Of a stretch of 35,128 nt of DNA, positions 1-7,169 are shown piece by piece. Under the pieces are notes generated by a model. That model was not told the DNA's origin and did no database searches. It saw nothing but the letters and a program-made list of their open reading frames with translations. Position 1 is the first letter of the stretch. Each line of letters starts with the position of its first letter. The position numbers and the translations under genes are program-made. The DNA is taken from NCBI RefSeq assembly GCF_900094545.1, contig NZ_FMAH01000059.1, forward strand, positions 1 through 35,128, read 5' to 3'. Source of the DNA: Martinezella miluonensis (GTDB lineage Bacteria > Pseudomonadota > Alphaproteobacteria > Rhizobiales > Rhizobiaceae).

Positions 1-25
1 CTGAACTGACCCCCGAAAGTTGGAC
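1..25 (+). repeat. Left terminal inverted repeat of the IS
   Basis: This 25-bp end begins CTGAACTGACCCC and ends AAAGTTGGAC. It is the reverse complement of 1415-1439 except at two adjacent positions (14 and 15). Confidence 0.92.
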
Positions 26-46
26 ATCCACTTTCGGGGGTTTTGC

Positions 47-580
47 ATGTCCAAACACAGTCTGGCTTTTAAGCTTTCTGTTGTAGAGTTTTATGAGAAG
101 GGCGAGCGTAGTTGCCGGGAAGTCGGCGCGCATTTCGGAGTGGACCACGGGACGGTTCTCAAATGGGTAGCAAGCTACGAGGCACACGGGGCTGCGGGTC
201 TCGCGAAGAAATTCAGCCGCTACGATGCAGCATTCAAGCTATCGGTTCTCCAACGGATGTGGGAGGATGGGCTCTCCTACCGCCAGACGGCGGCGCTGTT
301 CGACATCCGCAATAAGAGTTGCCTGGCGGATTGGGAGCGATGCTATAAGACTGGCGGAATCGACGCCTTGACCCCAAGCTGCCGAGGAAGGCTCCGATCG
401 ATGCGCGCGCCGCCGATATCAAAACAGCCGCAAGCTTTGCAGAGTGACGAAGCAAAAAGCCGTGAAGAACTGCTGGCGGAGCTGAACTCTCTGCGCATGG
501 AGAACGCCTACCTAAAAAAACTCGAGGCCTTAACGCGGGAGCAACCAGCGCTCAAAAAGCGCAAGTCGTCCAAGCGTTAA
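47..580 (+). CDS. IS3-family transposase OrfA (DNA-binding subunit)
   Basis: This is a 177-residue protein counted from the ATG at 47. A TTG nine codons upstream is in frame but lies inside the inverted repeat. OrfA recognises the IS ends. Residues about 5-50 and 60-110 look like two successive helix-turn-helix units, the second with the pattern GLSYRQTAALFDI. The region around residues 140-165 is a short leucine-zipper-like coiled coil (ELLAELNSLRMENAYLKKLE), as used for OrfA/OrfAB dimerisation. The frame ends at 580, after the A-run where ribosomes are expected to slip into orfB. The duplicated HTH and the length fit the IS150 subgroup. Confidence 0.92.
   Translation: MSKHSLAFKLSVVEFYEKGERSCREVGAHFGVDHGTVLKWVASYEAHGAAGLAKKFSRYDAAFKLSVLQRMWEDGLSYRQTAALFDIRNKSCLADWERCYKTGGIDALTPSCRGRLRSMRAPPISKQPQALQSDEAKSREELLAELNSLRMENAYLKKLEALTREQPALKKRKSSKR
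514..520 (+). other. Predicted -1 programmed ribosomal frameshift site (A7)
   Basis: Seven consecutive A residues are read in the OrfA frame as CTA AAA AAA CTC. A -1 slip here enters the orfB frame at ACT (520). That frame is open without a stop through to 1404. The joined product would run TRGLNAG...AQVVQALRPFYPFDGLLKL and then into OrfB, which resembles the linker of known IS3 OrfAB proteins. An A-run heptamer is the classic slippery signal of this subgroup. No stimulatory RNA structure was assessed. Confidence 0.75.
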
Positions 581-603
581 GGCCGTTCTATCCGTTTGAT
601 GGG

Positions 604-1404
604 TTGCTGAAGCTTTCGGGCCTTTCCCGCAGCACGTTCTACTATCGGCAAAGGATGTCGGCGCTTTGCGACAAGCATGCTGCGCTGAAGGACCGGATCA
701 AGGCTGTCTTCCACGCTCACAAGGGGCGCTATGGCTATCGCCGGGTAACGGCGGCGATCCGCCAGTTCGGACAGACGGTCAATCATAAGACGGTCCAGCG
801 CCTGATGGTCGAGATGGGATTGAAATCTCTGGTGCGGCCGAAGAAATACCGCTCCTACAAGGGTGACGTCGGGCGCACAGCCCCCGATCTCATCAAACGG
901 CAGTTCACCGCACATGCGATCAATCAGAAATGGGTCACCGACGTCACTGAATTTAACGTGGCCGGCGAGAAGCTCTATCTCTCACCGGTTATGGATCTGT
1001 GCAACGGGGAGATTATCGCCTTCGAAACCGCCAGACGGCCGGCCTTCAAGCTGGTGGAAAGCATGTTGAACAAAGCCTTGAACCGGCTGGAAAAGAACGA
1101 ACGGCCGATCCTGCATTCCGATCAGGGATGGCATTACCAGATGCTCCCCTATCAGCGCCTGCTCCAAAAACGCGGCATCGCCCAAAGTATGTCACGCAAA
1201 GGCAATTGCCTCGACAACGCGGCGATAGAAAGCTTCTTCGCTACCCTCAAATCCGAGTTCTTTTATCCGAACCGCTTCGAAAGCATCCAGAGCCTAAATG
1301 ACGGCATCGCCGACTACATCCACTATTACAATCACCAGCGCATCAAACTGAAACTAAAGGGACTGAGCCCTGTCCAATACAGAACTCAGTCCCTATTATC
1401 ATAG
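604..1404 (+). CDS. IS3-family transposase OrfB (DDE catalytic domain)
   Basis: This is 266 residues when counted from the TTG at 604. In vivo it is more likely made as an OrfAB fusion after the frameshift near 514-520, since its frame is open well upstream of 604. It carries the rve/DDE integrase fold, which cuts and joins the IS ends. The first Asp is in WVTDVTEF, the second in LHSDQG, and the Glu in NAAIESFF. Exactly 35 residues separate the second Asp from the Glu, the DD(35)E spacing. An HTH_21-like N-terminus precedes the catalytic core (GRYGYRRVTAAIR). No internal stops are present, so the element is probably functional. Confidence 0.95.
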   Translation: MLKLSGLSRSTFYYRQRMSALCDKHAALKDRIKAVFHAHKGRYGYRRVTAAIRQFGQTVNHKTVQRLMVEMGLKSLVRPKKYRSYKGDVGRTAPDLIKRQFTAHAINQKWVTDVTEFNVAGEKLYLSPVMDLCNGEIIAFETARRPAFKLVESMLNKALNRLEKNERPILHSDQGWHYQMLPYQRLLQKRGIAQSMSRKGNCLDNAAIESFFATLKSEFFYPNRFESIQSLNDGIADYIHYYNHQRIKLKLKGLSPVQYRTQSLLS

Positions 1405-1414
1405 CCCGTCAACC

Positions 1415-1439
1415 GTCCAACTTTACGGGGTCAGTTCAG
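1415..1439 (-). repeat. Right terminal inverted repeat of the IS
   Basis: This is the partner of 1-25 with 23 of 25 bases matching. It lies 10 bases after the orfB stop codon, which is the usual spacing for IS3 elements. Confidence 0.92.
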
Positions 1440-1465
1440 CCATGGCGGCTTTTTCATGAAGAATA

Positions 1466-1484
1466 GCGCACGTATTGCGTGCGC
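1466..1484. other. Small perfect hairpin between the IS and the MarR gene
   Basis: The arms GCGCACG (1466-1472) and CGTGCGC (1478-1484) are perfectly complementary around a 5-base loop. No T-run follows on either strand, so it is not a convincing terminator. It may be an operator, or a remnant of the sequence the IS landed in. Confidence 0.4.
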
Positions 1485-1543
1485 ATGGTCGAATGAAGCT
1501 GATGATTTCCTACCTGCCTCTACCCAAGATTTGCTGATTGTCT

Positions 1544-1556
1544 TGATTTGAAATCA
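1544..1556. promoter_or_regulatory. Candidate MarR-type operator
   Basis: TGATTTGAAATCA is a perfect odd palindrome (arms TGATTT/AAATCA) ending 17 bases before the ATG of the MarR gene at 1574. MarR proteins usually repress themselves through a palindrome of this size in their own promoter. The site is seen in the sequence; its function is inferred. Confidence 0.45.
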
Positions 1557-1573
1557 TCGGCATACTTGCAATC

Positions 1574-2005
1574 ATGGGATTTAATCGGATGGACTCCGCA
1601 GCCTACCTTGCCAGTCAGCTGGCGAGGGTATTTGCTCGCTCGTTGCTGCAACGCGCGAACAGGCTCGGCTTTTCGCCGGGTCAGTTCCCAATCCTCCTGG
1701 AACTGTGGTCCGAAGACGGCCTGACTCAGAAGCAATTGCTGGAGCGGGTCGACATCGAGCAGGCGACGATGGCCAACACGCTGTCGCGTATGGAGCGTGA
1801 CGGACTGGTGGAACGTCGCCCGCATCCAACTGACAAGCGGGCGCAGCTGATCTTCCTGACGGAGAAGGCAGCCGCCATGGAGGCAGAGGCCATCGAGGCC
1901 GCAACGGCGGTCGATTCGGATGTTCTGAGGGATTTTCGCAATTTCGAACGCGAGCTGCTGCTGGAATATATCCGGCGCATCCTGAACAACGCCAAGCCTC
2001 TCTAG
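1574..2005 (+). CDS. MarR-family transcriptional regulator
   Basis: This is a 143-residue winged-helix regulator of the usual MarR length. Residues about 50-115 form the DNA-binding domain: GLTQKQLLERVDIEQATMANTL is the HTH, followed by RMERDGLVERRPHPTDKRAQ, the beta-wing with its conserved D-R pair. Flanking helices would form the dimer interface. Start choice is uncertain: ATG 1574 has little Shine-Dalgarno character, while an in-frame ATG at 1589 has GGGA upstream and would begin MDSAAYLASQ. A palindrome just upstream suggests autoregulation. The gene now sits directly downstream of an IS, which may have altered its expression. The effector and target genes cannot be told from the sequence. 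Confidence 0.9.
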   Translation: MGFNRMDSAAYLASQLARVFARSLLQRANRLGFSPGQFPILLELWSEDGLTQKQLLERVDIEQATMANTLSRMERDGLVERRPHPTDKRAQLIFLTEKAAAMEAEAIEAATAVDSDVLRDFRNFERELLLEYIRRILNNAKPL

Positions 2006-2063
2006 ATGCATTTGCGACGAAGGCAGCTTTCCATAGGGAATCACCCTAGAGCGGAAGGATGGA

Positions 2064-2095
2064 GCGTTCCCGTGGCTCGCTTGAAACGGAAACGC
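2064..2095. other. Imperfect hairpin in the convergent intergenic gap
   Basis: GCGTTCCCG (2064-2072) pairs with CGGAAACGC (2087-2095) at 8 of 9 positions. The spacer lies between the convergent MarR and GGDEF-EAL genes. It could act as a shared terminator or belong to a dispersed rhizobial palindromic repeat. No T-run is visible. Confidence 0.35.
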
Positions 2096-2102
2096 CTCGG
2101 GA

Positions 2103-4439
2103 TTATCCCGCCGCCCTGTCCATGTCGGCGAACAGTTGGCTCGGTCCGACATCCGGCTTGCCGAAGAAGATCCCCTGAAGCTGAGCACAGCCCTCTTCGA
2201 TAACGATACGACGCTGGAGTTCCGTTTCCACGCCTTCAGTCACCACAGGCATGTTCAAGCTATGCCCGAGGCCGATGATCGCCCGCACGATCGAGCGTGC
2301 CGCCGGATCATGTTCGAGCGCACCGGTGAAGCTGCGGTCAACCTTGATCTTGTCGAAGGGGAAGGCACGCAGATTGCTTAGCGAGGAGAAGCCCGTTCCG
2401 AAATCGTCCATGACCACCCGGACCCCGAGACGGTGCAGCCGCTGCAATGTCGCGATCACAGCCGTGCGCTCCCGCATCAGCGCCGCCTCGGTGATTTCCA
2501 GCTCCAGCCGTCGCGGATCGAGGCCGGTTTTCCGCAAGATGCTCTCGATCTGGTCGTAGAGCGTCGGGATCATGAATTGCAGCGGCGACAGGTTGACAGC
2601 AACGCTCGCGGGCTCGCGCCAGCGAACCGCCTCCTGGCACGCCTGTTCCAGCACCCATTCGCCGATTGCCACAATCGATCCGCTCTCCTCTGCGATGGGA
2701 ATGAAGGTCTCGGGTTCGATTACCCCCCGATCCGGATGCCGCCAGCGCAGCAGGGCTTCGTAACCGCTGACGCTATCGCTACCGACATCATAGATCGGCT
2801 GGTAATCAAGATAGAGCTGTTTGCGGAGAATGGCCTGACGCAGGTCGTTCTCAAGCTGGCGGCGCAGGCGCGCGGCCTTGTCCATTTCGGCGTCGAAGAA
2901 GCAGGCGTTGCCCCTGCCTTCACGCTTGGCGCGATAGAGCGCGGTATCCGCATTCGTATAGAGCTGCTCGGCGCTGGCACCGTCGCGCGGGTAGATGGCG
3001 ATGCCGAGGCTGACGCCAACCGCGGTGGGATCGCGTGCCGTATCCATTTCCGCGGCAAATTCCGCCAGAATGCGCTCGGCAAGACGGGTAGCCGCTTCGG
3101 GCTGCTGCCGCATGGGCTGAATGATGGCGAATTCATCACCGCCGAGCCTTGCCACCGTATCGCCCTCCTCGGCGACTCGCCGCAGGATGCCGGCGACCTT
3201 GCAGAGGAGACGATCGCCTTCGGCGTGGCCGAAGACATCGTTGATCGCCTTGAAGCGGTCGAGGTCCAGGCAGAAGACGGCGACTTCGCCACGCTTGCGA
3301 TTTGCCATCTGCAATGCCTGGTGGATGCGCTGGTCAAACAGCGAACGATTGGGAAGATCCGTCAATATATCATGGTGAGCGAGGTGCTCGATCATCTGTT
3401 GGGCCTGGCGGCGCTCCGTCAGGTCGCGTAGGACCAGAACGCTGCATTCGTGCCCGCGATAGGTGATTGAGCGAATCACGGTTTCCACGGGGATCGCCTT
3501 GCCGTCTCGTCCTGACAAGGTGGTTTCAAGCGGGACGGCAGCTTCGGCACAAGCATCCAAATCGAGCGTCAGAAAGGCTTCGGGCTCAGCGCCGATCACC
3601 TGCTGTGCCGACCATCCGGAAATGGAGAAGAAGCGCTCGTTCGCATCGATAATCTGGCCGTCGCGAAGAACAAGCAACCCCTCCAGCGACGCATTTGCGA
3701 AGCCGCGGAGATCGGTGAGATGACGGTCGACGAAGATGGCGCCGAGGGCAAGAAGGATCAGGCCGGTGGCGGCCGCCATCACGATACCGGCGAGGATACT
3801 GCGGTCGATGGAAAGGACTGCTGCGGGCATGTCTGCCACGGGGGTCAGCTTGACGCCGCTCATCGCGGTGAAGTGCAGCGTGCATATCGCCAGCACCAGG
3901 AGAAGAGTGCCGGCAACGATGCGACGGATGCGACGGAGGCCGCGGAAGGCAATGAAGGCCAACGAGGCAATGCACGCGCCGATGAAGATGGCAATAGCGA
4001 CACGCTGCATATCGTAGGAGAGCGCTACCGAAGCCTCGATCGCCTGCATGCCGGTGAAATGCATGGCGGCTATGCCAAGCCCCATGAACACGCCACCAAA
4101 GGCAAAGGAGATTATGTTGTCCCACTCAAAGGCCACGGCGATGGCAAGCCACGAACCAAGGATCGAGAAGACCACCGAAAGCACGGTCAGCGAAAGACCG
4201 TAGGAAATGGGGATGCTGCCCTGATATGCCAGCACGGCGATGAAATGCGTTGCCCATATGCCGACACCGCTGGCAAAGGCCGCTGCGGCGATCCAATAGC
4301 GGCGCTGATATGACCGGCACTCCTGCGCACGCGAAAAAAGCAACATGGTAGCAAGGCTGCCAATCAGGCAAATAAATGCGGCAACAAGGGTTAGTCTGAT
4401 GTCATGTTCGTCGCGAATACATGCAATCACTGAAAACAT
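2103..4439 (-). CDS. MHYT-PAS-GGDEF-EAL membrane protein, bifunctional c-di-GMP enzyme
   Basis: This 778-residue inner-membrane signalling protein has four parts. Residues about 10-235 are an MHYT sensor with seven membrane helices and repeated metal-binding-type motifs (ATHFIA, AMHFTGM, TLHFTAMS). About 245-345 is a PAS domain. About 350-510 is a diguanylate cyclase domain with an intact GGDEF near residue 432. About 525-770 is a phosphodiesterase domain with intact EAL (EALLRW, near 561), VNLSP, ELEITE, DDFGTG, KVDRS and EGVET motifs. Both catalytic sites therefore look competent. The inhibitory I-site position before GGDEF reads EEGD rather than RxxD, so product inhibition is probably lost. 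The MHYT domain is thought to sense O2, NO or CO through copper. Which activity dominates is not predictable. Confidence 0.95.
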   Translation of the reverse strand: MFSVIACIRDEHDIRLTLVAAFICLIGSLATMLLFSRAQECRSYQRRYWIAAAAFASGVGIWATHFIAVLAYQGSIPISYGLSLTVLSVVFSILGSWLAIAVAFEWDNIISFAFGGVFMGLGIAAMHFTGMQAIEASVALSYDMQRVAIAIFIGACIASLAFIAFRGLRRIRRIVAGTLLLVLAICTLHFTAMSGVKLTPVADMPAAVLSIDRSILAGIVMAAATGLILLALGAIFVDRHLTDLRGFANASLEGLLVLRDGQIIDANERFFSISGWSAQQVIGAEPEAFLTLDLDACAEAAVPLETTLSGRDGKAIPVETVIRSITYRGHECSVLVLRDLTERRQAQQMIEHLAHHDILTDLPNRSLFDQRIHQALQMANRKRGEVAVFCLDLDRFKAINDVFGHAEGDRLLCKVAGILRRVAEEGDTVARLGGDEFAIIQPMRQQPEAATRLAERILAEFAAEMDTARDPTAVGVSLGIAIYPRDGASAEQLYTNADTALYRAKREGRGNACFFDAEMDKAARLRRQLENDLRQAILRKQLYLDYQPIYDVGSDSVSGYEALLRWRHPDRGVIEPETFIPIAEESGSIVAIGEWVLEQACQEAVRWREPASVAVNLSPLQFMIPTLYDQIESILRKTGLDPRRLELEITEAALMRERTAVIATLQRLHRLGVRVVMDDFGTGFSSLSNLRAFPFDKIKVDRSFTGALEHDPAARSIVRAIIGLGHSLNMPVVTEGVETELQRRIVIEEGCAQLQGIFFGKPDVGPSQLFADMDRAAG

Positions 4440-4637
4440 TTCGCGTCCCCAGAATACGCTTCTAGATTGACGTTATTTCAAATACTCTAAAAAACTTGTA
4501 AATTACATGAGCAACTACGCACGTAATTGAACGCCTCCCTATCACGAAACAGGCACGGTAAATTTTCAGTTTTGACGCCTCGAAACCCGCCGGGCTTTGG
4601 TCTATCGTCCCTCCAAATCTCACGTAAGGAGTCGGAT

Positions 4638-6026
4638 ATGACCGATTTATCGCCCGTTCTCGATCGCGCCGATCAGAACCTCCCGTCCAGCCTCGACAAT
4701 CTCTTCGAACTGCTGCGCATCAAATCGATTTCGACGGATCCAGCCTTCAAGGCGGAATGCCGCAAAGCGGCGGAATGGCTGGTCGTCTATCTGAATTCCA
4801 TCGGTTTCACCGCATCCGTGCGCGACACGCCCGGCCATCCCATGGTGGTCGCCCATCACGATGCCGGCAGCGCCAACGCGCCACATGTGCTTTTCTACGG
4901 TCACTACGACGTGCAGCCGGTCGACCCCATCGAACTCTGGGACAGCGACCCCTTCGCACCTGAGGTCAAGGACATGGGTAACGGCCGCAAGGTCCTGACC
5001 GGCCGCGGCACCTCCGACGACAAGGGCCAGCTGATGACCTTCGTCGAAGCCGTGCGCGCCTATAAGGAAACCAAGGGCGCGCTTCCGGTGCGCGTCACCA
5101 TCCTGTTCGAAGGTGAAGAAGAATCTGGTTCGCCCTCGCTCAAGCCCTTCCTCGAAGCCAATGCCGCTGAGCTTAAGGCTGATTTTGCCCTCGTCTGCGA
5201 TACCGGCATGTGGGACGGCGATACGCCGGCGATCTCGGCGGGCCTGCGCGGGCTGGTGGGCGAGGAAATCGTCATCACCGCAGCCGATCGCGATCTGCAC
5301 TCAGGCGTCTTCGGCGGCGCTGCTGCCAATCCGATCCACATCCTCACCGATATCCTCGCCGGCCTGCATGACGAGACCGGGCGCGTGACGCTTCCCGGCT
5401 TCTATGAGGGCGTCGAGGAAACGCCTTCCAATATCAAGGCTTCCTGGGAAACACTCGGCATGACAGCCGAGAAATTCCTCGGTGAAGTCGGGCTGTCGAT
5501 TCCATCGGGCGAAAAGGGCCGTTCGGTGGTGGAGCTCACCTGGGCGCGGCCGACGGCCGAGGTCAACGGCATCTGGGGCGGCTATACGGGCGCCGGCTTC
5601 AAGACCGTGATTGCGGCCAAGGCGTCGGCCAAGGTCTCCTTCCGTCTCGTCGGCCAGCAGAACCCGGCAGCAGTCCGCGAGAGCTTCCGCGCCTATGTGC
5701 GCTCGAAGATCCCCGCGGATTGCTCGGTGGAGTTCCACGAGCACGGCGGCTCGCCGGCCATCCAGCTTTCCTACGATTCGCCGGCCCTGACTAAGGCGAA
5801 GAACGCGCTCTCCAACGAATGGCCGAAGCCCGCCATCGTCATCGGCATGGGCGGCTCGATCCCGATCGTCGGCGACTTCCAGAAGATGCTCGGCATGGAG
5901 TCGCTCCTCATCGGCTTCGGTCTCTCCGATGACCGCATCCATTCGCCGAACGAGAAATACGAGCTGCGCTCCTACCACAAGGGCATCCGTTCCTGGATCC
6001 GCGTGCTCGACGCGCTCGCCGATTAA
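4638..6026 (+). CDS. M20-family dipeptidase (ArgE/DapE/CPG2-type metallopeptidase)
   Basis: The protein has 462 residues when started at ATG 4638, which has AAGGAG at good spacing; the frame stays open further upstream but lacks a better start. It is a cytosolic two-zinc peptidase expected to cleave dipeptides or related N-acyl amino acids. Metal and catalytic motifs are present: HYDVQP with His89 and Asp91, RGTSDDKGQ with the bridging Asp around 127-128, and EGEEESGSP with the catalytic Glu and metal Glu at 160-162. A second His occurs in the dimerisation/lid region (RDLHSGVFGGAA). The length and motifs match the M20 dipeptidase group rather than ArgE itself. It lies upstream of and co-directional with a nucleoside hydrolase, but a strong hairpin separates the two. 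Confidence 0.9.
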   Translation: MTDLSPVLDRADQNLPSSLDNLFELLRIKSISTDPAFKAECRKAAEWLVVYLNSIGFTASVRDTPGHPMVVAHHDAGSANAPHVLFYGHYDVQPVDPIELWDSDPFAPEVKDMGNGRKVLTGRGTSDDKGQLMTFVEAVRAYKETKGALPVRVTILFEGEEESGSPSLKPFLEANAAELKADFALVCDTGMWDGDTPAISAGLRGLVGEEIVITAADRDLHSGVFGGAAANPIHILTDILAGLHDETGRVTLPGFYEGVEETPSNIKASWETLGMTAEKFLGEVGLSIPSGEKGRSVVELTWARPTAEVNGIWGGYTGAGFKTVIAAKASAKVSFRLVGQQNPAAVRESFRAYVRSKIPADCSVEFHEHGGSPAIQLSYDSPALTKAKNALSNEWPKPAIVIGMGGSIPIVGDFQKMLGMESLLIGFGLSDDRIHSPNEKYELRSYHKGIRSWIRVLDALAD

Positions 6027-6036
6027 TTGATGGACC

Positions 6037-6064
6037 GGGGCGCGCAGATCGCTTTGCGCGCCCC
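6037..6064 (+). terminator. Strong hairpin after the dipeptidase gene
   Basis: GGGGCGCGCA (6037-6046) and TGCGCGCCCC (6055-6064) are perfectly complementary with an 8-base loop, 10 bases after the stop codon. There is no T-run, so termination may be partial or Rho-assisted. Confidence 0.6.
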
Positions 6065-6148
6065 CGCACCTACCCCGCCTCGACGGTCTTTGCTCCGTCT
6101 CCTGCCAGAGCGATCGCAGGCCGTCTGACCAAATCTATGAGATAGAAC

Positions 6149-7072
6149 ATGGGAATCTGGGTCGACACCGATATGGGATTCGATGATATCGCCGCCATTC
6201 TGGTGGTCGCGCATTCGAATCTCGTCATCGACGGCGTCTCGCTGGTGAGCGGCAATGCGCCGCTGTCCCATGTCCGCGACAATGCGGCGAGCGCCGCCGC
6301 CGTCTTCAGCTGGACGTTTCCCATCCATACCGGCCGCGAGCTGCCTGTTCTGTGCAAGCTGGAAACGGCGCAGAGCATCCTCGGCCAGAACGGCATTCCG
6401 ACGACAGGCAGGAGCCTGCCGTCGGCCGATCCGCTTCCATTCAGCGACGCCTTTGCGGCGCTCTGCGACTGGCTTGGCGACGGCAAAGGGCCGAAGCGCA
6501 TCCTCGCGCTCGGCCCGTTGACGAATATTGCCGCCCTGGCGCTGGCGCGTCCGGACCTTGCCGCCCGTATCGATGAACTGACATGGATGGGCGGCGGCGT
6601 CACGTCAGGCAATCATACGGCGTCTGCCGAGTTCAACGCCTTTGCCGATCCCGAGGCGCTGGCGATCGTGCTGGCACATGGCCTGCCGCTGCGCATGATC
6701 GATCTCGACATTTGCCGAAAAGTACTGGCCTGGCCCGAGGATGTGGCTCGTCTCCGTCAGGCGGCGGGCGAAAAGGCACAATTGCTCGCCGATCTTCTGG
6801 AAGGCTACGTCAACATCGCCATCAGCCGCGGTCGACCGGCCATGGCCCTGTACGACCCGACGGCAGCGGCCATTTTCGTCGCCCCGGAGATTGCCGTGCT
6901 TCGGCACGCGCGCATCGACGCCGAGCTGCAAGGCCGGCACACGCGCGGCCGCACCGTCGTCGAGACACGCGCCTCGCATGGTGAGTTCAATGCCCATTTC
7001 GCCGCCGAGATCGATGTGGAGAAGGCGCGTGCGATCATATTCGATGCGCTTCTGCGAGAGACCGGTCGCTGA
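6149..7072 (+). CDS. Inosine-uridine-type nucleoside hydrolase (IUNH family)
   Basis: This 307-residue enzyme is expected to hydrolyse ribonucleosides to base plus ribose. The N-terminal calcium/ribose-binding signature is DTDMGFDDIA (residues 6-15), with Met in place of the usual Pro of DTDPGxDD; the Asp residues are kept. LALGPLTNIA (about residues 118-127), the glycine-rich MGGG segment and the later YDPTAAA motif fit the family. Substrate preference cannot be assigned. The start ATG has only a weak GAGA-like ribosome site. The gene converges on the M20 amidohydrolase. Confidence 0.9.
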   Translation: MGIWVDTDMGFDDIAAILVVAHSNLVIDGVSLVSGNAPLSHVRDNAASAAAVFSWTFPIHTGRELPVLCKLETAQSILGQNGIPTTGRSLPSADPLPFSDAFAALCDWLGDGKGPKRILALGPLTNIAALALARPDLAARIDELTWMGGGVTSGNHTASAEFNAFADPEALAIVLAHGLPLRMIDLDICRKVLAWPEDVARLRQAAGEKAQLLADLLEGYVNIAISRGRPAMALYDPTAAAIFVAPEIAVLRHARIDAELQGRHTRGRTVVETRASHGEFNAHFAAEIDVEKARAIIFDALLRETGR

Positions 7073-7169
7073 AAAAAGGGGCTCCCGTTGGCGTATGGAC
7101 GCGGGCGCTATGGAGCTGCATCCGCGAAGAGTGCACCCCCTACCTCTGAGAGGCATATTCAGAGTGGCC

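Larger units (their letters stand above)
1..1439 (+). mobile_element. IS3-family insertion sequence, IS150-like subgroup, apparently intact
   Basis: The element has 25-bp terminal inverted repeats (1-25 and 1415-1439) matching at 23 of 25 positions. Between them are two overlapping-frame transposase genes, orfA and orfB, with the second in the -1 frame, as is standard for IS3 elements. IS3 ends normally read TG...CA, which would place the true ends at 2 and 1438. In that case the outer C and G belong to the flanks, and base 1 would be the last base of a 3-bp target duplication whose right copy would be GCC (1439-1441). This cannot be checked because the left flank is outside the window. All parts needed for transposition look intact. 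The exact subgroup is inferred from the OrfA layout. Confidence 0.93.

Noticed and set aside
2433..3431. A 332-codon open frame on the plus strand.
   Set aside because: It lies entirely opposite the GGDEF-EAL gene, which has clear domains across the same bases.
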